Shown here: one piece after another, positions 6,499 through 15,100 of the stretch
How positions within the stretch are numbered: the stretch's first letter is position 1
How the letters are laid out: each line of letters starts with the position of its first letter
Source of the DNA: an uncultured Acidobacteriaceae bacterium
Lineage (GTDB): Bacteria; Acidobacteriota; Terriglobia; Terriglobales; Acidobacteriaceae
NCBI GenBank assembly: GCA_903842845.1
Contig: CAIMNN010000402.1
Span: forward strand, 1-29,093
DNA: 29,093 bases
Reading direction: 5' to 3'
Notes under the pieces: generated by a model
The model's input: the letters and a program-made list of their open reading frames with translations, nothing else
Databases searched by the model: none
Told to the model about the DNA's origin: nothing
Position numbers and translations under genes: made by a program

Positions 6499-7375
6499 AT
6501 TTGAGCAGTGTGGAGGGCGTTGCCGGCTTGTCGTCCTTCTCTTTGGGGCCGAGGTGGAGCTGAACGCCGAGGTAGGCAATCCAGTCGGGCTCGCTGTTGT
6601 TCTTGTTGGCGCTGTGGATGCTGCGTCCGGCCATGAAGAGCAGGCGCATGAAGTCGTGCTTGTCGAGTGATTGACGGCCGCCGATATCGACGGTGACCTG
6701 GCGCTGGCGGGGATTGTTGTCAATCCTGTTGATGTCCTTGACATCGTATATCTCGCCGTAGAGCTCAAAGTTCTCATTGAACTGGTGGCCGGCGATGAGG
6801 CCGCGAGTCCAACGGCTAGGGACATGGCGGTTGCCGAACCAGTGGCCGTACTCGCCGTTGAGGCCGATGGGGCCGATTTTGGCGACGAGCTCGATGGGCA
6901 GATAGTATTGCGGGCCGGTCTCGACTACGCCGCGGCGGACGGAACTGGTCGGGTTGTTGATAAGAGCCTGCGGGTAGGTGCCGATGGCGAAATCGACAGA
7001 GTCGTCGGATTTAGGCTCGCCGGGCTTGTGATGCTCGTAGGGGCGGAATTTGACGCCGACGAGCGTATCACCGAGGCCTGCGCGGGTGGTGTTGTTGGAG
7101 TCGGTGGCCGCGGCGATGGGAATCTCGAACTTAAGCTGAGTGCGGCTGCCCAAACCGTAGTTAATGTCAAAGTTGGGAACGTTGTATGAGGCCGCGCCGG
7201 GGTTGTGGGTAGCCATTCCGGCAATGTTGACCTCAAAATGGCGGTTGGGAACGGTGAAGGGGTCGTCGGTGATGAACGGCGGGCCACCCTGGGCCAAAGC
7301 AGGCAGGGCGCTGGCGCAGAAGAGCGCCAGAAACAGGCAGCTAAGAAAATAAGAAGACTTTTTGAGTAAAGACAA
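6497..7375 (-). CDS. Exported protein, probable outer-membrane beta-barrel (transporter-like)
   Basis: This protein of 292 residues has a signal peptide (KKSSYFLSCLFLALFCASALPALAQ) and then alternating polar/hydrophobic strands rich in Gly and aromatic residues, for example FDINYGLGSRTQLKFEIPI, VGVKFRPYEHH and FELYGEIYDV, as in outer-membrane barrels. The opening PPFITDDPFTVPNRHFEVNI resembles the MetA-pathway phenol-degradation/transporter-like barrel group, but the substrate is unknown. A TTG at 7375 has AGGGG at a 7-base spacing, better than the TTG at 7381. It converges on ndk and is divergent from the aldo/keto reductase, with an 80-base gap for both promoters. Confidence 0.7.
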   Translation of the reverse strand: MSLLKKSSYFLSCLFLALFCASALPALAQGGPPFITDDPFTVPNRHFEVNIAGMATHNPGAASYNVPNFDINYGLGSRTQLKFEIPIAAATDSNNTTRAGLGDTLVGVKFRPYEHHKPGEPKSDDSVDFAIGTYPQALINNPTSSVRRGVVETGPQYYLPIELVAKIGPIGLNGEYGHWFGNRHVPSRWTRGLIAGHQFNENFELYGEIYDVKDINRIDNNPRQRQVTVDIGGRQSLDKHDFMRLLFMAGRSIHSANKNNSEPDWIAYLGVQLHLGPKEKDDKPATPSTLLK

Positions 7376-7455
7376 ACGCAATCCCCTAGGCTCAACTGTT
7401 TACTATCTTATTGGATAGACGTGGAACGTATTGTTAACGGGTACAGGAGAGTGTG

Positions 7456-8451
7456 ATGGAACGGACAAAGATTGCAGGAGTGGAAGTTTCGCGGGTTGGA
7501 TTGGGAACGTGGGCGATCGGCGGCTCTGAGTGGGGCGCGGTTCCGGAAACGGACGCGGTGCGGACGATTCTGGCTGCGGTGGAGATGGGGATAAACCTGA
7601 TCGACACGGCGCCGATCTATGGCAAAGGCAGGGCCGAGGAGCTTTTGGGCAGGGCCATCCGCGAGCACGGGCGGCGGGACGATTTTTATGTGGCGACGAA
7701 GTGCGGGTTGAACTGGAGCGACGGCCGGGTGGTTTCGGATTCACGGACCAAGAGATTGGAAATTGAGCTTGAGGATAGTTTGCGGCGGTTGGGAATCGAT
7801 ACGATCGACCTGCTTCAGATCCACTGGCCGGACACTCAGACGCCGGTTGCGGAGACGGCGGCGGTGCTGGCCGGGTTTTTGCAGTCGGGCAAAGTGAAGG
7901 CGCTGGGGGTGAGCAATTTCAACGTGGCGCAGATGCAGGAGTTTGAAGCGATAGCGCCGCTTGCGTCGGACCAGCCGCCGTTCAACATGTTTGAGCGGGA
8001 GATAGAAACGAGCGATGAGCCGGTGCTGCCGTGGTGCGCGGCGAACGGCATCGCGGTGCTGACCTACAGTTCCTTATGCAGGAGCATGCTGGGCGGACGG
8101 TTGGAGGCTGGCATGAAGTTTGAGGAAGGCGATGTGCGCCGGGTCGACCCGAAGTTTCAGGAGCCGCGGTTCAGCCAGTATTTGAAGGCTGTTGAGCGGA
8201 TAGGCGCGCTGGCGAAAGAACGCTTCGGCAAGACAGTTCTGGAGTTTGCCGGGCGCTGGGTTCTAGATCGCAACGGTGTGAGCGTTGCGCTATGGGGCGC
8301 ACGAAAGCCAGAGCAGTTAATCGACACAAAAGGCGTAATGGGTTGGCGGATTGATGCCGATACGATGGTTGAGGTTGACGGCATCATTGCGGAGTGTGTG
8401 ACGGATCCTGTGGGACCGGAGTATCTGACGCCGGGAGTGAGGCAAGCGTAA
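7456..8451 (+). CDS. Aldo/keto reductase
   Basis: A 331-residue NAD(P)H-dependent oxidoreductase of the aldo/keto reductase superfamily, a TIM barrel acting on carbonyl compounds in the cytosol. The catalytic tetrad can be read as Asp50 and Tyr55 (in NLIDTAPIYG), Lys82 (ATKCG) and His123 (QIHWPD). VSRVGLGTWAIGG at the N-terminus and VKALGVSNFN mid-protein are typical. The start ATG has AGGAG six bases upstream; an adjoining GTG three bases earlier is less well spaced. The substrate cannot be told from sequence. The TAA stop lies inside the first unit of a GTAAGAC repeat array. Confidence 0.93.
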   Translation: MERTKIAGVEVSRVGLGTWAIGGSEWGAVPETDAVRTILAAVEMGINLIDTAPIYGKGRAEELLGRAIREHGRRDDFYVATKCGLNWSDGRVVSDSRTKRLEIELEDSLRRLGIDTIDLLQIHWPDTQTPVAETAAVLAGFLQSGKVKALGVSNFNVAQMQEFEAIAPLASDQPPFNMFEREIETSDEPVLPWCAANGIAVLTYSSLCRSMLGGRLEAGMKFEEGDVRRVDPKFQEPRFSQYLKAVERIGALAKERFGKTVLEFAGRWVLDRNGVSVALWGARKPEQLIDTKGVMGWRIDADTMVEVDGIIAECVTDPVGPEYLTPGVRQA

Positions 8452-8518
8452 GACAAGCTGTAAGACGGCGTAAGACAATCCGTAAGACTCAGTAAGACAA
8501 TGTAAGACAGCGTTAGAC
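8448..8518 (+). repeat. Phased array of seven GTAAGAC heptamers
   Basis: GTAAGAC begins at 8448, 8460, 8470, 8482, 8492 and 8502, and a GTTAGAC variant at 8512. Intervals are 12, 10, 12, 10, 10 and 10 bases, close to one DNA turn. The short spacers differ from copy to copy. The first unit contains the stop codon of the aldo/keto reductase, and the TAA triplets fall in all three frames. The array ends just before the terminator hairpin. Confidence 0.85.
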
Positions 8519-8524
8519 AAAGAG

Positions 8525-8552
8525 AAAGGACAGGCCGAAGCCTGTCCTTTTT
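8525..8552 (+). terminator. Intrinsic terminator after the aldo/keto reductase
   Basis: An 11-bp stem AAAGGACAGGC (8525-8535) pairs perfectly with 8540-8550 around CGAA, followed by a run of T. On the minus strand the left arm ends in CCTTTCTCTTTG, so it may also act for the convergent gene ending at 8572. Confidence 0.85.
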
Positions 8553-8571
8553 GCGTTGCCAGTAAGAATAT

Positions 8572-9300
8572 TTAGCGCTGGGCCTTGAACTTGTACATCA
8601 TGCCGACGGAGATAGTGAAATTGAAGTTGTTGAAGCTGCCAATCGGCACCTTGTTCGGGTAGCTCGAATTTGTGCTGGAGACGGTGCTGTAGTGGGTCCA
8701 GAGCGCGTCAGGCGAAATGCGGAAGACCCAACGCGGAGAGCGGTTGAGGTCGATATGTCCGCCGAAGATACCAGCAGGCGAGATGCCGTTGGCATAGAAG
8801 CCGAGGTTGCTGGTTGGGATGCCGCGCAGGTCCTGGTCGAATTTGCCGTAGGCTCCGCCGAAGAGGGCGTGTGCGATGAAAGCGCCGTGCTTGTTGTGTG
8901 GACCAAGCCACTCGGGGCCGGCGGCAAAGACTGCCTGGCTTACGACTGGACCGTTGATATGGTACGCATTGACGGGTGCGCCGGCAGTGCCATAGTAATA
9001 GCGCGCGTCGCCTTCAATACCGAGGTTCCGCGTCAGCCAGAATGAGCCAGCTGCATCAAGGCCGCCGATGTTGGAACCATTGACGAGGTTCGGGCCGGGC
9101 ATGAAGCGTGCGTATGCCGCTCCGAGAGAGACGTCATAGCGGTTGTCATACCGTACGCCAGCAAGCGGGTCGGTGGAGATGTATTTGCCGGTGGTGGGCG
9201 TCTGGCTCTGATCGCCGTTCTGCGCCAGGGCGATGGTGGCCGGGGCGACGAGGGAGGTCAAAAGCAGGGTGGAGGCAGTAAGGAACTTATGAAATTGCAT
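8572..9300 (-). CDS. Small outer-membrane beta-barrel protein (OmpA-like barrel)
   Basis: A 242-residue exported protein. The N-terminus has a signal peptide with cleavage probably after PATIALAQ. The mature part opens with YDVSLGAAYARFMPGPNLVNGSNIGGLDAAGSFWLTRNLGIEGDARYYYG in pieces that fit the first strands of an OmpA-type barrel, and ends with FNFTISVGMMYKFKAQR, a terminal strand ending in aromatic plus polar residues. No peptidoglycan-binding OmpA C-terminal domain is present. Similar small surface proteins are frequent in acidobacteria. The function is unknown. No clear ribosome-binding site precedes the ATG. Confidence 0.7.
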   Translation of the reverse strand: MQFHKFLTASTLLLTSLVAPATIALAQNGDQSQTPTTGKYISTDPLAGVRYDNRYDVSLGAAYARFMPGPNLVNGSNIGGLDAAGSFWLTRNLGIEGDARYYYGTAGAPVNAYHINGPVVSQAVFAAGPEWLGPHNKHGAFIAHALFGGAYGKFDQDLRGIPTSNLGFYANGISPAGIFGGHIDLNRSPRWVFRISPDALWTHYSTVSSTNSSYPNKVPIGSFNNFNFTISVGMMYKFKAQR

Positions 9301-9360
9301 CTACTGAAGATTACAGGAGCCCACCCAATGCGGACAATGGCGGAGGAGGAAGAATTAACG

Positions 9361-9383
9361 GCCGCGCCAGAGGCCAGCGCGGC
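9361..9383 (-). terminator. Possible GC-rich hairpin after the DUF218 gene
   Basis: GCCGCGC (9361-9367) pairs with GCGCGGC (9377-9383) around a 9-base loop. It lies in the 111-base gap downstream of the minus-strand DUF218 gene. Only a weak T-rich stretch follows on the minus strand, so terminator activity is uncertain. Confidence 0.3.
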
Positions 9384-9411
9384 AGGGATGATTACATTGC
9401 TGTGAATAGAG

Positions 9412-10059
9412 CTACTTGCAGCTTTCAGCCCAGCGGGACCAGAGGAGATAGTGCAGGGTCTTGAAGACCTCGACGGGCGGAGCGCCTGATTCCAAGGCCG
9501 AGGCTCCGGGCGTGAGCGGAGGGGCGGCGTGGGTGCGCCATTCGATGGGCAGAGCATTAAAGATGAGCCCGGCGCGGGGCAGATGACTTTGGTTGGAGAT
9601 GACCTCGGCGGAGCGCCAGCCGTGGTCGCGCATGATGTGGGTGGAGTAGCAGGCGTTCTGCATGGTGTCGCGGGCATTGGGTTCGAGCAGGATGGCTGAC
9701 GCGGGGATGCCCTGGGATTGGGCGATCCTGGCCATTACTTCAGCTTCAATAAAATTGTTGTGCGCTGCTCCGCCGGTGAGGATGAGGCGTGGAGCGACGC
9801 CGCGCTGATATTCCTGGACGGCTTCAGTGACGCGGCTGAGCTGTGTGGGTGTGGGGTTGCCGTCGTCGTCGGCGGGGGTGCCGAGTACGATGATGGCGTC
9901 AAAGCGCGTGGCGGTGGTGTTTGCTTTGGGTGCAAACTGACGGGCGAACACAGCCCACAACAAAAGAAGGAGCGGGACGGCGAGTAGAAGCAGAAGAACA
10001 CGCAGCCGGGCAAATGAGGACCATTGCTTCTGATTGCCGCGTGCGCGGGTGATGGTCAT
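9412..10059 (-). CDS. DUF218 / SanA-ElyC-YdcF family membrane protein
   Basis: A 215-residue protein with one N-terminal transmembrane segment (VLLLLLAVPLLLLLWAVF) and a periplasmic DUF218 domain. Visible marks are DAIIVLGTPADDDGNPTP, APRLILTGG and the E-A-E-V-M helix followed by LEPNARDTMQNA, then VISNQSHLPRAGLIF. E. coli relatives (SanA, ElyC) affect envelope integrity and cell-wall or lipid-linked intermediates; the exact reaction is unknown. The ATG at 10059 has GGAGG at 7-base spacing and is preferred over the TTG at 10080. It follows the sugar transferase by 39 bases on the same strand, suggesting a role in the same polymer pathway. Confidence 0.85.
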   Translation of the reverse strand: MTITRARGNQKQWSSFARLRVLLLLLAVPLLLLLWAVFARQFAPKANTTATRFDAIIVLGTPADDDGNPTPTQLSRVTEAVQEYQRGVAPRLILTGGAAHNNFIEAEVMARIAQSQGIPASAILLEPNARDTMQNACYSTHIMRDHGWRSAEVISNQSHLPRAGLIFNALPIEWRTHAAPPLTPGASALESGAPPVEVFKTLHYLLWSRWAESCK

Positions 10060-10098
10060 CGTCCTGCCTCCATCACCCAATTTACACGATTCACAAGT

Positions 10099-10920
10099 TC
10101 AATTCACGGTTTCAAAGAGCTGCTGGACCACACTAGTGCTGCCGGTAAACTGCGAGTGCTGAAGCTGTGGAACGCGCTCGGGTTTGAGGCAGGCGAGAAA
10201 GGTGCTCGCGATCAGCTTGAGGTCGGACCAGAATGTGGCGCGGCCCATGTAATCGGCGTCGAGCTGCGCTTTGACGGGCTGGATGTACTGCGCGTAGAAG
10301 GAATCGAGATTGGCGCGGCTGACGTGACGGAGCATCTCTTCCTCGTTGCGGAAGTAAAGCGTGGCGGCGCCTGTGATTCCGGGCCGATAAGGCATGTTGT
10401 GGAGCTGCTCGTACTGGGGGAGTTTGGGGCGTGGGCCGACGAGGCTCATTTCGCCGAGCAGAACGTTGATGAACTGCGGCAGCTCATCGAGCTTGAGCTT
10501 ACGCAGCCACTTGCCGAGAGCGGTGATGCGCGTGTCGCCATCGCGGGTGAGCCCGGGCCCTTTAACGCCGGATGCAGGCACGCTCATGCTGCGGAATTTG
10601 TAAATGAAGAACAGCCGGCCGCCGCGGCCCATGCGCCGCTGTGTGAAGAGCGCCGGCCCTGGCGACGTCAGGCGCACCAGCAGCGCGATGAAGAGCATGG
10701 GAAGTGCAAAGACAGTGAGTGCAGTGAGCGCGACGGTGAGGTCAAGCAGACGCCGCGACAGTGATAGAGCCCATGGGCTGACGGTGAGCACTGCGGAGCC
10801 AGTAAGGATGGATGGGTTCAGACCTTTATTTGATTTACGAGTTGCACTACTGTTGAGCGGTAACCAAAGTGCAGTGGGAACAGGGATGGGATGAATGGAT
10901 GGGATAGGCGTTGTGTCCAC
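10099..10920 (-). CDS. Polyprenyl-phosphate sugar-1-phosphate transferase (initiating sugar transferase)
   Basis: A 273-residue bacterial sugar transferase of the WcaJ/ExoY type that primes polysaccharide synthesis by loading a sugar phosphate onto undecaprenyl phosphate at the inner membrane. After a disordered N-terminus, RRLLDLTVALTALTVFALP begins the membrane helix. Then come GPALFTQRRMGRGGRLFFIYKFRSM, KLDELPQFINVLLGEMSLVGPRP and YRPGITG, the catalytic core motifs, in family order. Length fits the short class, without the four-helix N-terminal domain of WcaJ. The start is GTG with GAGGA 7 bases upstream. It is the likely first step of the exopolysaccharide made by the divergent operon beyond 13898. 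Confidence 0.92.
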   Translation of the reverse strand: MDTTPIPSIHPIPVPTALWLPLNSSATRKSNKGLNPSILTGSAVLTVSPWALSLSRRLLDLTVALTALTVFALPMLFIALLVRLTSPGPALFTQRRMGRGGRLFFIYKFRSMSVPASGVKGPGLTRDGDTRITALGKWLRKLKLDELPQFINVLLGEMSLVGPRPKLPQYEQLHNMPYRPGITGAATLYFRNEEEMLRHVSRANLDSFYAQYIQPVKAQLDADYMGRATFWSDLKLIASTFLACLKPERVPQLQHSQFTGSTSVVQQLFETVN

Positions 10921-11180
10921 AATCAGATCCTCATTTGAATTTTGGTGGTGCGTTAATTGGAAATAGATGAAGTTCGGGGGCTGCTCATGTTGCGGCAGCA
11001 GTACATCATGAAAATCTCATCGACAAAACAACGCAGAACAGGAGTGAACAAAAATGCAACAGTGGGCCAGCTAGGGATATCTTCGGTGCATTGAAGGGGG
11101 AGTTGGAAAGATAGGTGAGCGGAATATTAGAGTGAACGCAGAAGTGGAATGAGCAGTGGTTAAATGTGCAGGAACGGGAA

Positions 11181-11206
11181 GGGATGAATGAAGAAGTATT
11201 CATCCC
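11181..11206. other. Intergenic stretch 10921-11221, holding one 9-bp hairpin
   Basis: About 300 bases separate the SLBB export gene from the sugar transferase, both on the minus strand. I see no gene in it. GGGATGAAT (11181-11189) pairs perfectly with ATTCATCCC (11198-11206) around an 8-base loop, 16 bases past the SLBB stop codon. There is no T-run on the minus strand, so it may be an mRNA 3' end structure or a weak terminator. The promoter of the sugar transferase presumably lies in 10921-11150, but I could not pick one out. Confidence 0.4.
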
Positions 11207-11221
11207 CACACGCGGTGTGAC

Positions 11222-13615
11222 CTATTTAAGTGCGTTGACGACGGCTGCGCTGAGAGAAAACTCAGACATGAGTTGCACCCAAGGCATGATCTGGTTCATC
11301 ACGGACGGACGCCAGAGTTTTTCAGGGACGACGATCGTGTCGCCGGGATTCATATGCTGTGTGTTGAACCTTGAGGCAAAGATCGATTGTGCCGATTCAC
11401 TGCGGGTGACCGAGCCATCAGCACGAAGGATGAAGATGCGCGACTTGTCGGCTTCGCGGGTGGGGCCACCAGCCGCGCGCAGATAATCCTCAGCACGTTC
11501 GTGTTGTTGGTATAGGAAGGCGTTTGGATTCATGACAGCACCGATCACCTGCACAGTCGAGGGGCGCGCGGGTACGACAAGACGGTCGCCGTCTTCAAGC
11601 GCAAGGTCGGGCAGGGCATCCACGCCGGAGCTTTGCGCGTGCAGATCGAGAACGATGCGCCCAGTGGCTTTCAATCGATGCAAGCGGTCGAGCATATCCC
11701 GGTTGAGAACTGCTGCTTCCGCGGTTTGTGCACTGGGTTGCGCGACAGTACCGAAGACGCTGCGCTGCATCTGCTGTTCAAGGCGGTTGGTGTATTCATC
11801 AAGCCGCTGCTGTTCCAAATCGCGCGTAGAGCGGCGAGTGAACTCGGAGCCGTAAAGATAGGCGTCCGTCGTCAGTCCGCCTGCGCGCGCAACAAGCGAA
11901 CGAAGTGACTCACCCGGTGCCACGCTGTAGATGCCGGCGTGTTGGAACTCGCCTTCGAGGCGCACGTAGCGCGTCTTCTGTGCAGCAGGCAGGGCAATAT
12001 CATCCTGCGTGAAGAAAGTGATGACATCACCGGGCTCGAGTTCGAGGTCCTGAGTGCTCTCGTGTTGCAGCACTAGTCGCCCGGGGTCGAAGGGCATGAG
12101 GTAGGTGCGCATCGTGGTTGCATCAAGGCGCTCAATGACCGCATAGCTCCAGTTGGTTTGCGCCAAAGGCAGCTGCAGAGTAACCTCTGCCGGCTTCTGC
12201 TGAGAGACTGCGGGTACTTTGCTCTGCGCCTGAAGGTTTTGAATATCGCCGAGAAATTCCGGCGCAGGCAATCCGAGTTGTGTGCGGTGCCACCAGTAAT
12301 TGCGCGTTTCAAGCGCTTCCCGCTCGGGCATCAGCTCACTCAGATGCATTCCCTTGTGCCAGCGATAATGGCCGGGCGATGCTACCGAGCCGCGCAGTGT
12401 AACCATCTCGGAGTATTTGGAAGGAATTGGATCGAGGCGCAGTATATCGCCGTTGATGAGCGGGGTTGAGAGTCCTTGCTGGTCGAGTGCGATATGGAAC
12501 GCGAGACGCGAACCGGTTGCATTGATTCGTTCGATTGCGATCTGCGAGTTCTGTGCGAGCGAGGTCGCTCCGCCGGAGATAGTCAGAAGTTCAGCAATAC
12601 TTTCACCGCCGCGCAGTTCATAGATGGCTTCGGTCTTTACGCTGCCTAAGAGCGCGACTTCACCCCCGGCCGGAGGGATGTAGAGAACGTCACCGGAGTG
12701 AAGAACGGCATCGCCGGATTTGTCGCCCTTGTTGAGCAACACATAAAGATCGAGGTCGGTAATGAGCATGCCATCGCGCTTCAGTTCGAGATGGCGCAGC
12801 GAACCGGAGGACGAAGGCCCGCCGCTGAGGAAGATGGCATCGACGAGCGAGGTAAGGCCACTGACCGAGTACTGGCCGGGATGAGCAGCGTGTCCAGTGA
12901 GATAGATCTGAATGGTGTGAATCTCGCCGAGATCAACCGTGCACTCGAAATTGCGATAGACACGCGAGATGGAATCGATGATCTGTTGCTTTGCAGCAGC
13001 AAATGTGAGGCCTGCCACATGGACCGGGCCAACCTTGGGTAGAAATATTTCGCCCTCGCGGCTGACGCGCACGTCCGCGGCAATATTCACCTGGCCCCAT
13101 GTATGTATGCGCAGTTCGTCATCGGCGCTGAGGACCAGATTCTCAGGCGCAGCGGCATGGTCGTTTGAAGCAAAGCGGTCAGGCCGGGTACGGAAGAGTT
13201 CAGTGCCGTAGCGGGGCAGCAGCACTCCAGCTGTTGACGCGACAAAGCGCTGGAACTCGGTTAGCTCTGATGGACCTTCCTGACGGTCTGAGGAAGTCGG
13301 CTTGGGATGCTTGTTGGGCGCCGCATCAGAATAGCTGCCTTGAGGAGGCTGGTATGAGTTGGAATTGCGTGAATCAGAGAGCCTGACTGATTGCGAATTG
13401 CAGTTTCTATCATTTTGATCGATGCAGGGGAGCAGCGAGAGAGTTGGAGTCATCCCCGGCCCGGCGCTCTCGGAGAGGTCGAGCGACTGAGGTGCTGCTG
13501 GCAGCTGCGCCTTAACCAAAGAGCAGGAAATGGCCAGCCAAGCAAACAAAGCTACGCGCAGTGTTGTGCGCAAGTAGAAGCAGGCAATCGAATTGAAATC
13601 TGAAAAAAATCTCAT
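11222..13615 (-). CDS. Large polysaccharide export protein with repeated SLBB domains
   Basis: A 797-residue exported protein related to Wza-type exporters. Residues 1-36 form a signal peptide (TLRVALFAWLAISCSLVKAQ). A poly_export domain spans about 155-230 (LVLSADDELRIHTWG, REGEIFLPKVGPVHVAG). Several SLBB beta-grasp repeats follow, each opening like YLTGHAAHPGQYSV (about 238), ALLGSVKTEAIYEL (321), VTLRGSVASPGHYRW (405), VRLEGEFQHAGIYSV and VQVIGAVMNPNAFLY. Canonical Wza is about 380 residues with two SLBB domains, so this is a long form common outside the proteobacteria. The ATG at 13615 puts the signal peptide near the N-terminus; the frame stays open to 13780. It is divergent from the synthesis operon. 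Confidence 0.9.
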   Translation of the reverse strand: MRFFSDFNSIACFYLRTTLRVALFAWLAISCSLVKAQLPAAPQSLDLSESAGPGMTPTLSLLPCIDQNDRNCNSQSVRLSDSRNSNSYQPPQGSYSDAAPNKHPKPTSSDRQEGPSELTEFQRFVASTAGVLLPRYGTELFRTRPDRFASNDHAAAPENLVLSADDELRIHTWGQVNIAADVRVSREGEIFLPKVGPVHVAGLTFAAAKQQIIDSISRVYRNFECTVDLGEIHTIQIYLTGHAAHPGQYSVSGLTSLVDAIFLSGGPSSSGSLRHLELKRDGMLITDLDLYVLLNKGDKSGDAVLHSGDVLYIPPAGGEVALLGSVKTEAIYELRGGESIAELLTISGGATSLAQNSQIAIERINATGSRLAFHIALDQQGLSTPLINGDILRLDPIPSKYSEMVTLRGSVASPGHYRWHKGMHLSELMPEREALETRNYWWHRTQLGLPAPEFLGDIQNLQAQSKVPAVSQQKPAEVTLQLPLAQTNWSYAVIERLDATTMRTYLMPFDPGRLVLQHESTQDLELEPGDVITFFTQDDIALPAAQKTRYVRLEGEFQHAGIYSVAPGESLRSLVARAGGLTTDAYLYGSEFTRRSTRDLEQQRLDEYTNRLEQQMQRSVFGTVAQPSAQTAEAAVLNRDMLDRLHRLKATGRIVLDLHAQSSGVDALPDLALEDGDRLVVPARPSTVQVIGAVMNPNAFLYQQHERAEDYLRAAGGPTREADKSRIFILRADGSVTRSESAQSIFASRFNTQHMNPGDTIVVPEKLWRPSVMNQIMPWVQLMSEFSLSAAVVNALK

Positions 13616-13785
13616 GTGCGCAAGTCCAGTTGAGTGCTGATAGTCGTGCTGCTGGGTAAGTTTTCTCATAATCGAACAAGAGTTTGAGAAGAAATTGAAG
13701 TGGTTCTTTACGTGCAGTTTCATCTTTGGCCTGATTCTGAGAAGTTTCCCATTTGGGTAAAGTGCAGTGAAGTATTCCATCGTTA

Positions 13786-13816
13786 TTGGGTTTTATTTAT
13801 GACGATTACGCATAAT
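13786..13816 (+). promoter_or_regulatory. Weak candidate promoter of the exopolysaccharide operon
   Basis: TTGGGT (13786-13791) and CATAAT (13811-13816) are 19 bases apart, slightly long for a sigma70-type promoter. The site lies 80 bases before the GTG of the Wzz-like gene, in the 282-base divergent gap 13616-13897. I found no clear counterpart for the minus-strand export gene. Confidence 0.3.
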
Positions 13817-13897
13817 CTGAGCGCATGGCCGAAGCGCAAAAAATTGCATCACCCGTTTACTGCGCGCTGGCGATTCCTTCTTTGCGAGGTTGCGCTT

Positions 13898-15100
13898 GTG
13901 CAATCTGAACTTTTGAAAAATGAAGCGCTGCGTGCGGCCTTCCGGTTGGTGTTTCATCTATGGCGCACACGTCGCGTGCTCGTTCTGCGAACTGCGTTAA
14001 TCGCTGCAGTGGCAGGCAGCGTCACTGCCTTGTTGCTGCCCAACATTTACACAGCGACTGTTGTGCTGATGCCGCCGCAGCAGGGAAGCTCAGTTGGGAA
14101 TGCGCTGCTTGCACAATTGGGTAGCATGGCCAACCTGGCCGGTGCAGGCGGGTTGGGTGTTAAGAACCCGAATGACCTTCAAGTCTCGTTGCTTAAGAGC
14201 GAGACAGTAGAGAATGCAATAGCTGAGCGCTTCAAGCTGGGACAGCTTTATCACAGCCATGTGCTTTCAAGGGTGCGCAAGCGCTGGGAGCGGCACACGA
14301 AGATTGAAAACGGCGTGAAAGACGGTCTGTTGCGCATCTCAGTGGATGACCGCGACCCGCAGCGCGCGGTCACGCTGGTGAACGGTTGGGTGGAAGAGTA
14401 CAAGCGGATGGTTTCTTCGCTGGCTGTGACCGAGGCGCAGCAGCGGCGATTTTTCTTTGAGCAGGAGATGAAGCAAGCGCATGATGCGCTCGGAGAAGCA
14501 GAAGACAAACTGAATGAGACTGAGCGGCGCACAGGCGTTATCCAGATAGATGGACAGGCGCACGCAATGATTGAGTCGGCCGCAGTGATGCGTGGTCAAA
14601 TTGCTGCTAAAGAAGTTGAGATACGTGGACTGCGTGCTTTTGCAACGGAGCAGAACCCAGACCTTGTGCGCGCCGAAGAAGAGCTGCGCGGCCTGGAAGG
14701 TCAGCTGGCACAGATGGACGTGAACTCGCATGGCAGGCAGGGTGATTTGGTAGCGCCACGCGGGTCGATCACAGAGACAGGCATGGAGTATCTGCGTGCC
14801 ATGCGCGAGGTGAAGTATCGCGAGACAGTGTACGAGCTTTTGCTTAAACAATATGAAGTTTCGCGCGTGGATGAGGCGCGTGAGGGAGCGCCGATTCAGA
14901 TAGTGGACCCGGCGACAGTGCCGGACAGGCCAAGTTCGTTCTACCGGTGGTGGATATTTGCGGGAGCATTGCTGCTCGCACTACCGGTGGGAATGCTCGC
15001 GGCATTCTGTGTGGAGTTGTATTCCGCGATGCGCCGAAAATTGCAAGTCATGGACGGCGCGGTGGGGTTTTCCGCGGAGCATGCCGGGGTTACGCGATGA
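13898..15100 (+). CDS. Wzz-type chain-length determinant / polysaccharide co-polymerase
   Basis: A 400-residue inner-membrane protein that controls polysaccharide chain length. It has an N-terminal membrane helix (VLVLRTALIAAVAGSVTALLLP), the Wzz domain (NIYTATVVLMPPQ), a long periplasmic coiled-coil region (about 150-330, EAQQRRFFFEQEMKQAHDALGEAEDKLNE) and a C-terminal helix (FYRWWIFAGALLLALPVGMLAAF). The PATVPDRPSSF segment before the last helix is the usual proline-rich motif. No tyrosine kinase domain follows. The GTG at 13898 has GAGG at 8-base spacing and places the first helix near the N-terminus; longer starts at 13799 or 13700 lack ribosome-binding sites. The stop overlaps the next ATG by four bases. 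Confidence 0.9.
   Translation: MQSELLKNEALRAAFRLVFHLWRTRRVLVLRTALIAAVAGSVTALLLPNIYTATVVLMPPQQGSSVGNALLAQLGSMANLAGAGGLGVKNPNDLQVSLLKSETVENAIAERFKLGQLYHSHVLSRVRKRWERHTKIENGVKDGLLRISVDDRDPQRAVTLVNGWVEEYKRMVSSLAVTEAQQRRFFFEQEMKQAHDALGEAEDKLNETERRTGVIQIDGQAHAMIESAAVMRGQIAAKEVEIRGLRAFATEQNPDLVRAEEELRGLEGQLAQMDVNSHGRQGDLVAPRGSITETGMEYLRAMREVKYRETVYELLLKQYEVSRVDEAREGAPIQIVDPATVPDRPSSFYRWWIFAGALLLALPVGMLAAFCVELYSAMRRKLQVMDGAVGFSAEHAGVTR

Noticed and set aside
8448..8518. GTAAGAC array as a CRISPR
   Set aside because: The repeats are 7 bases with 3-5 base spacers, far too short for CRISPR repeats and spacers, and no cas genes are present.
13700..13897. Longer N-terminus of the Wzz-like protein
   Set aside because: No ribosome-binding site at the GTG at 13700 or the ATG at 13799, and it would put 66 odd residues before the first membrane helix.
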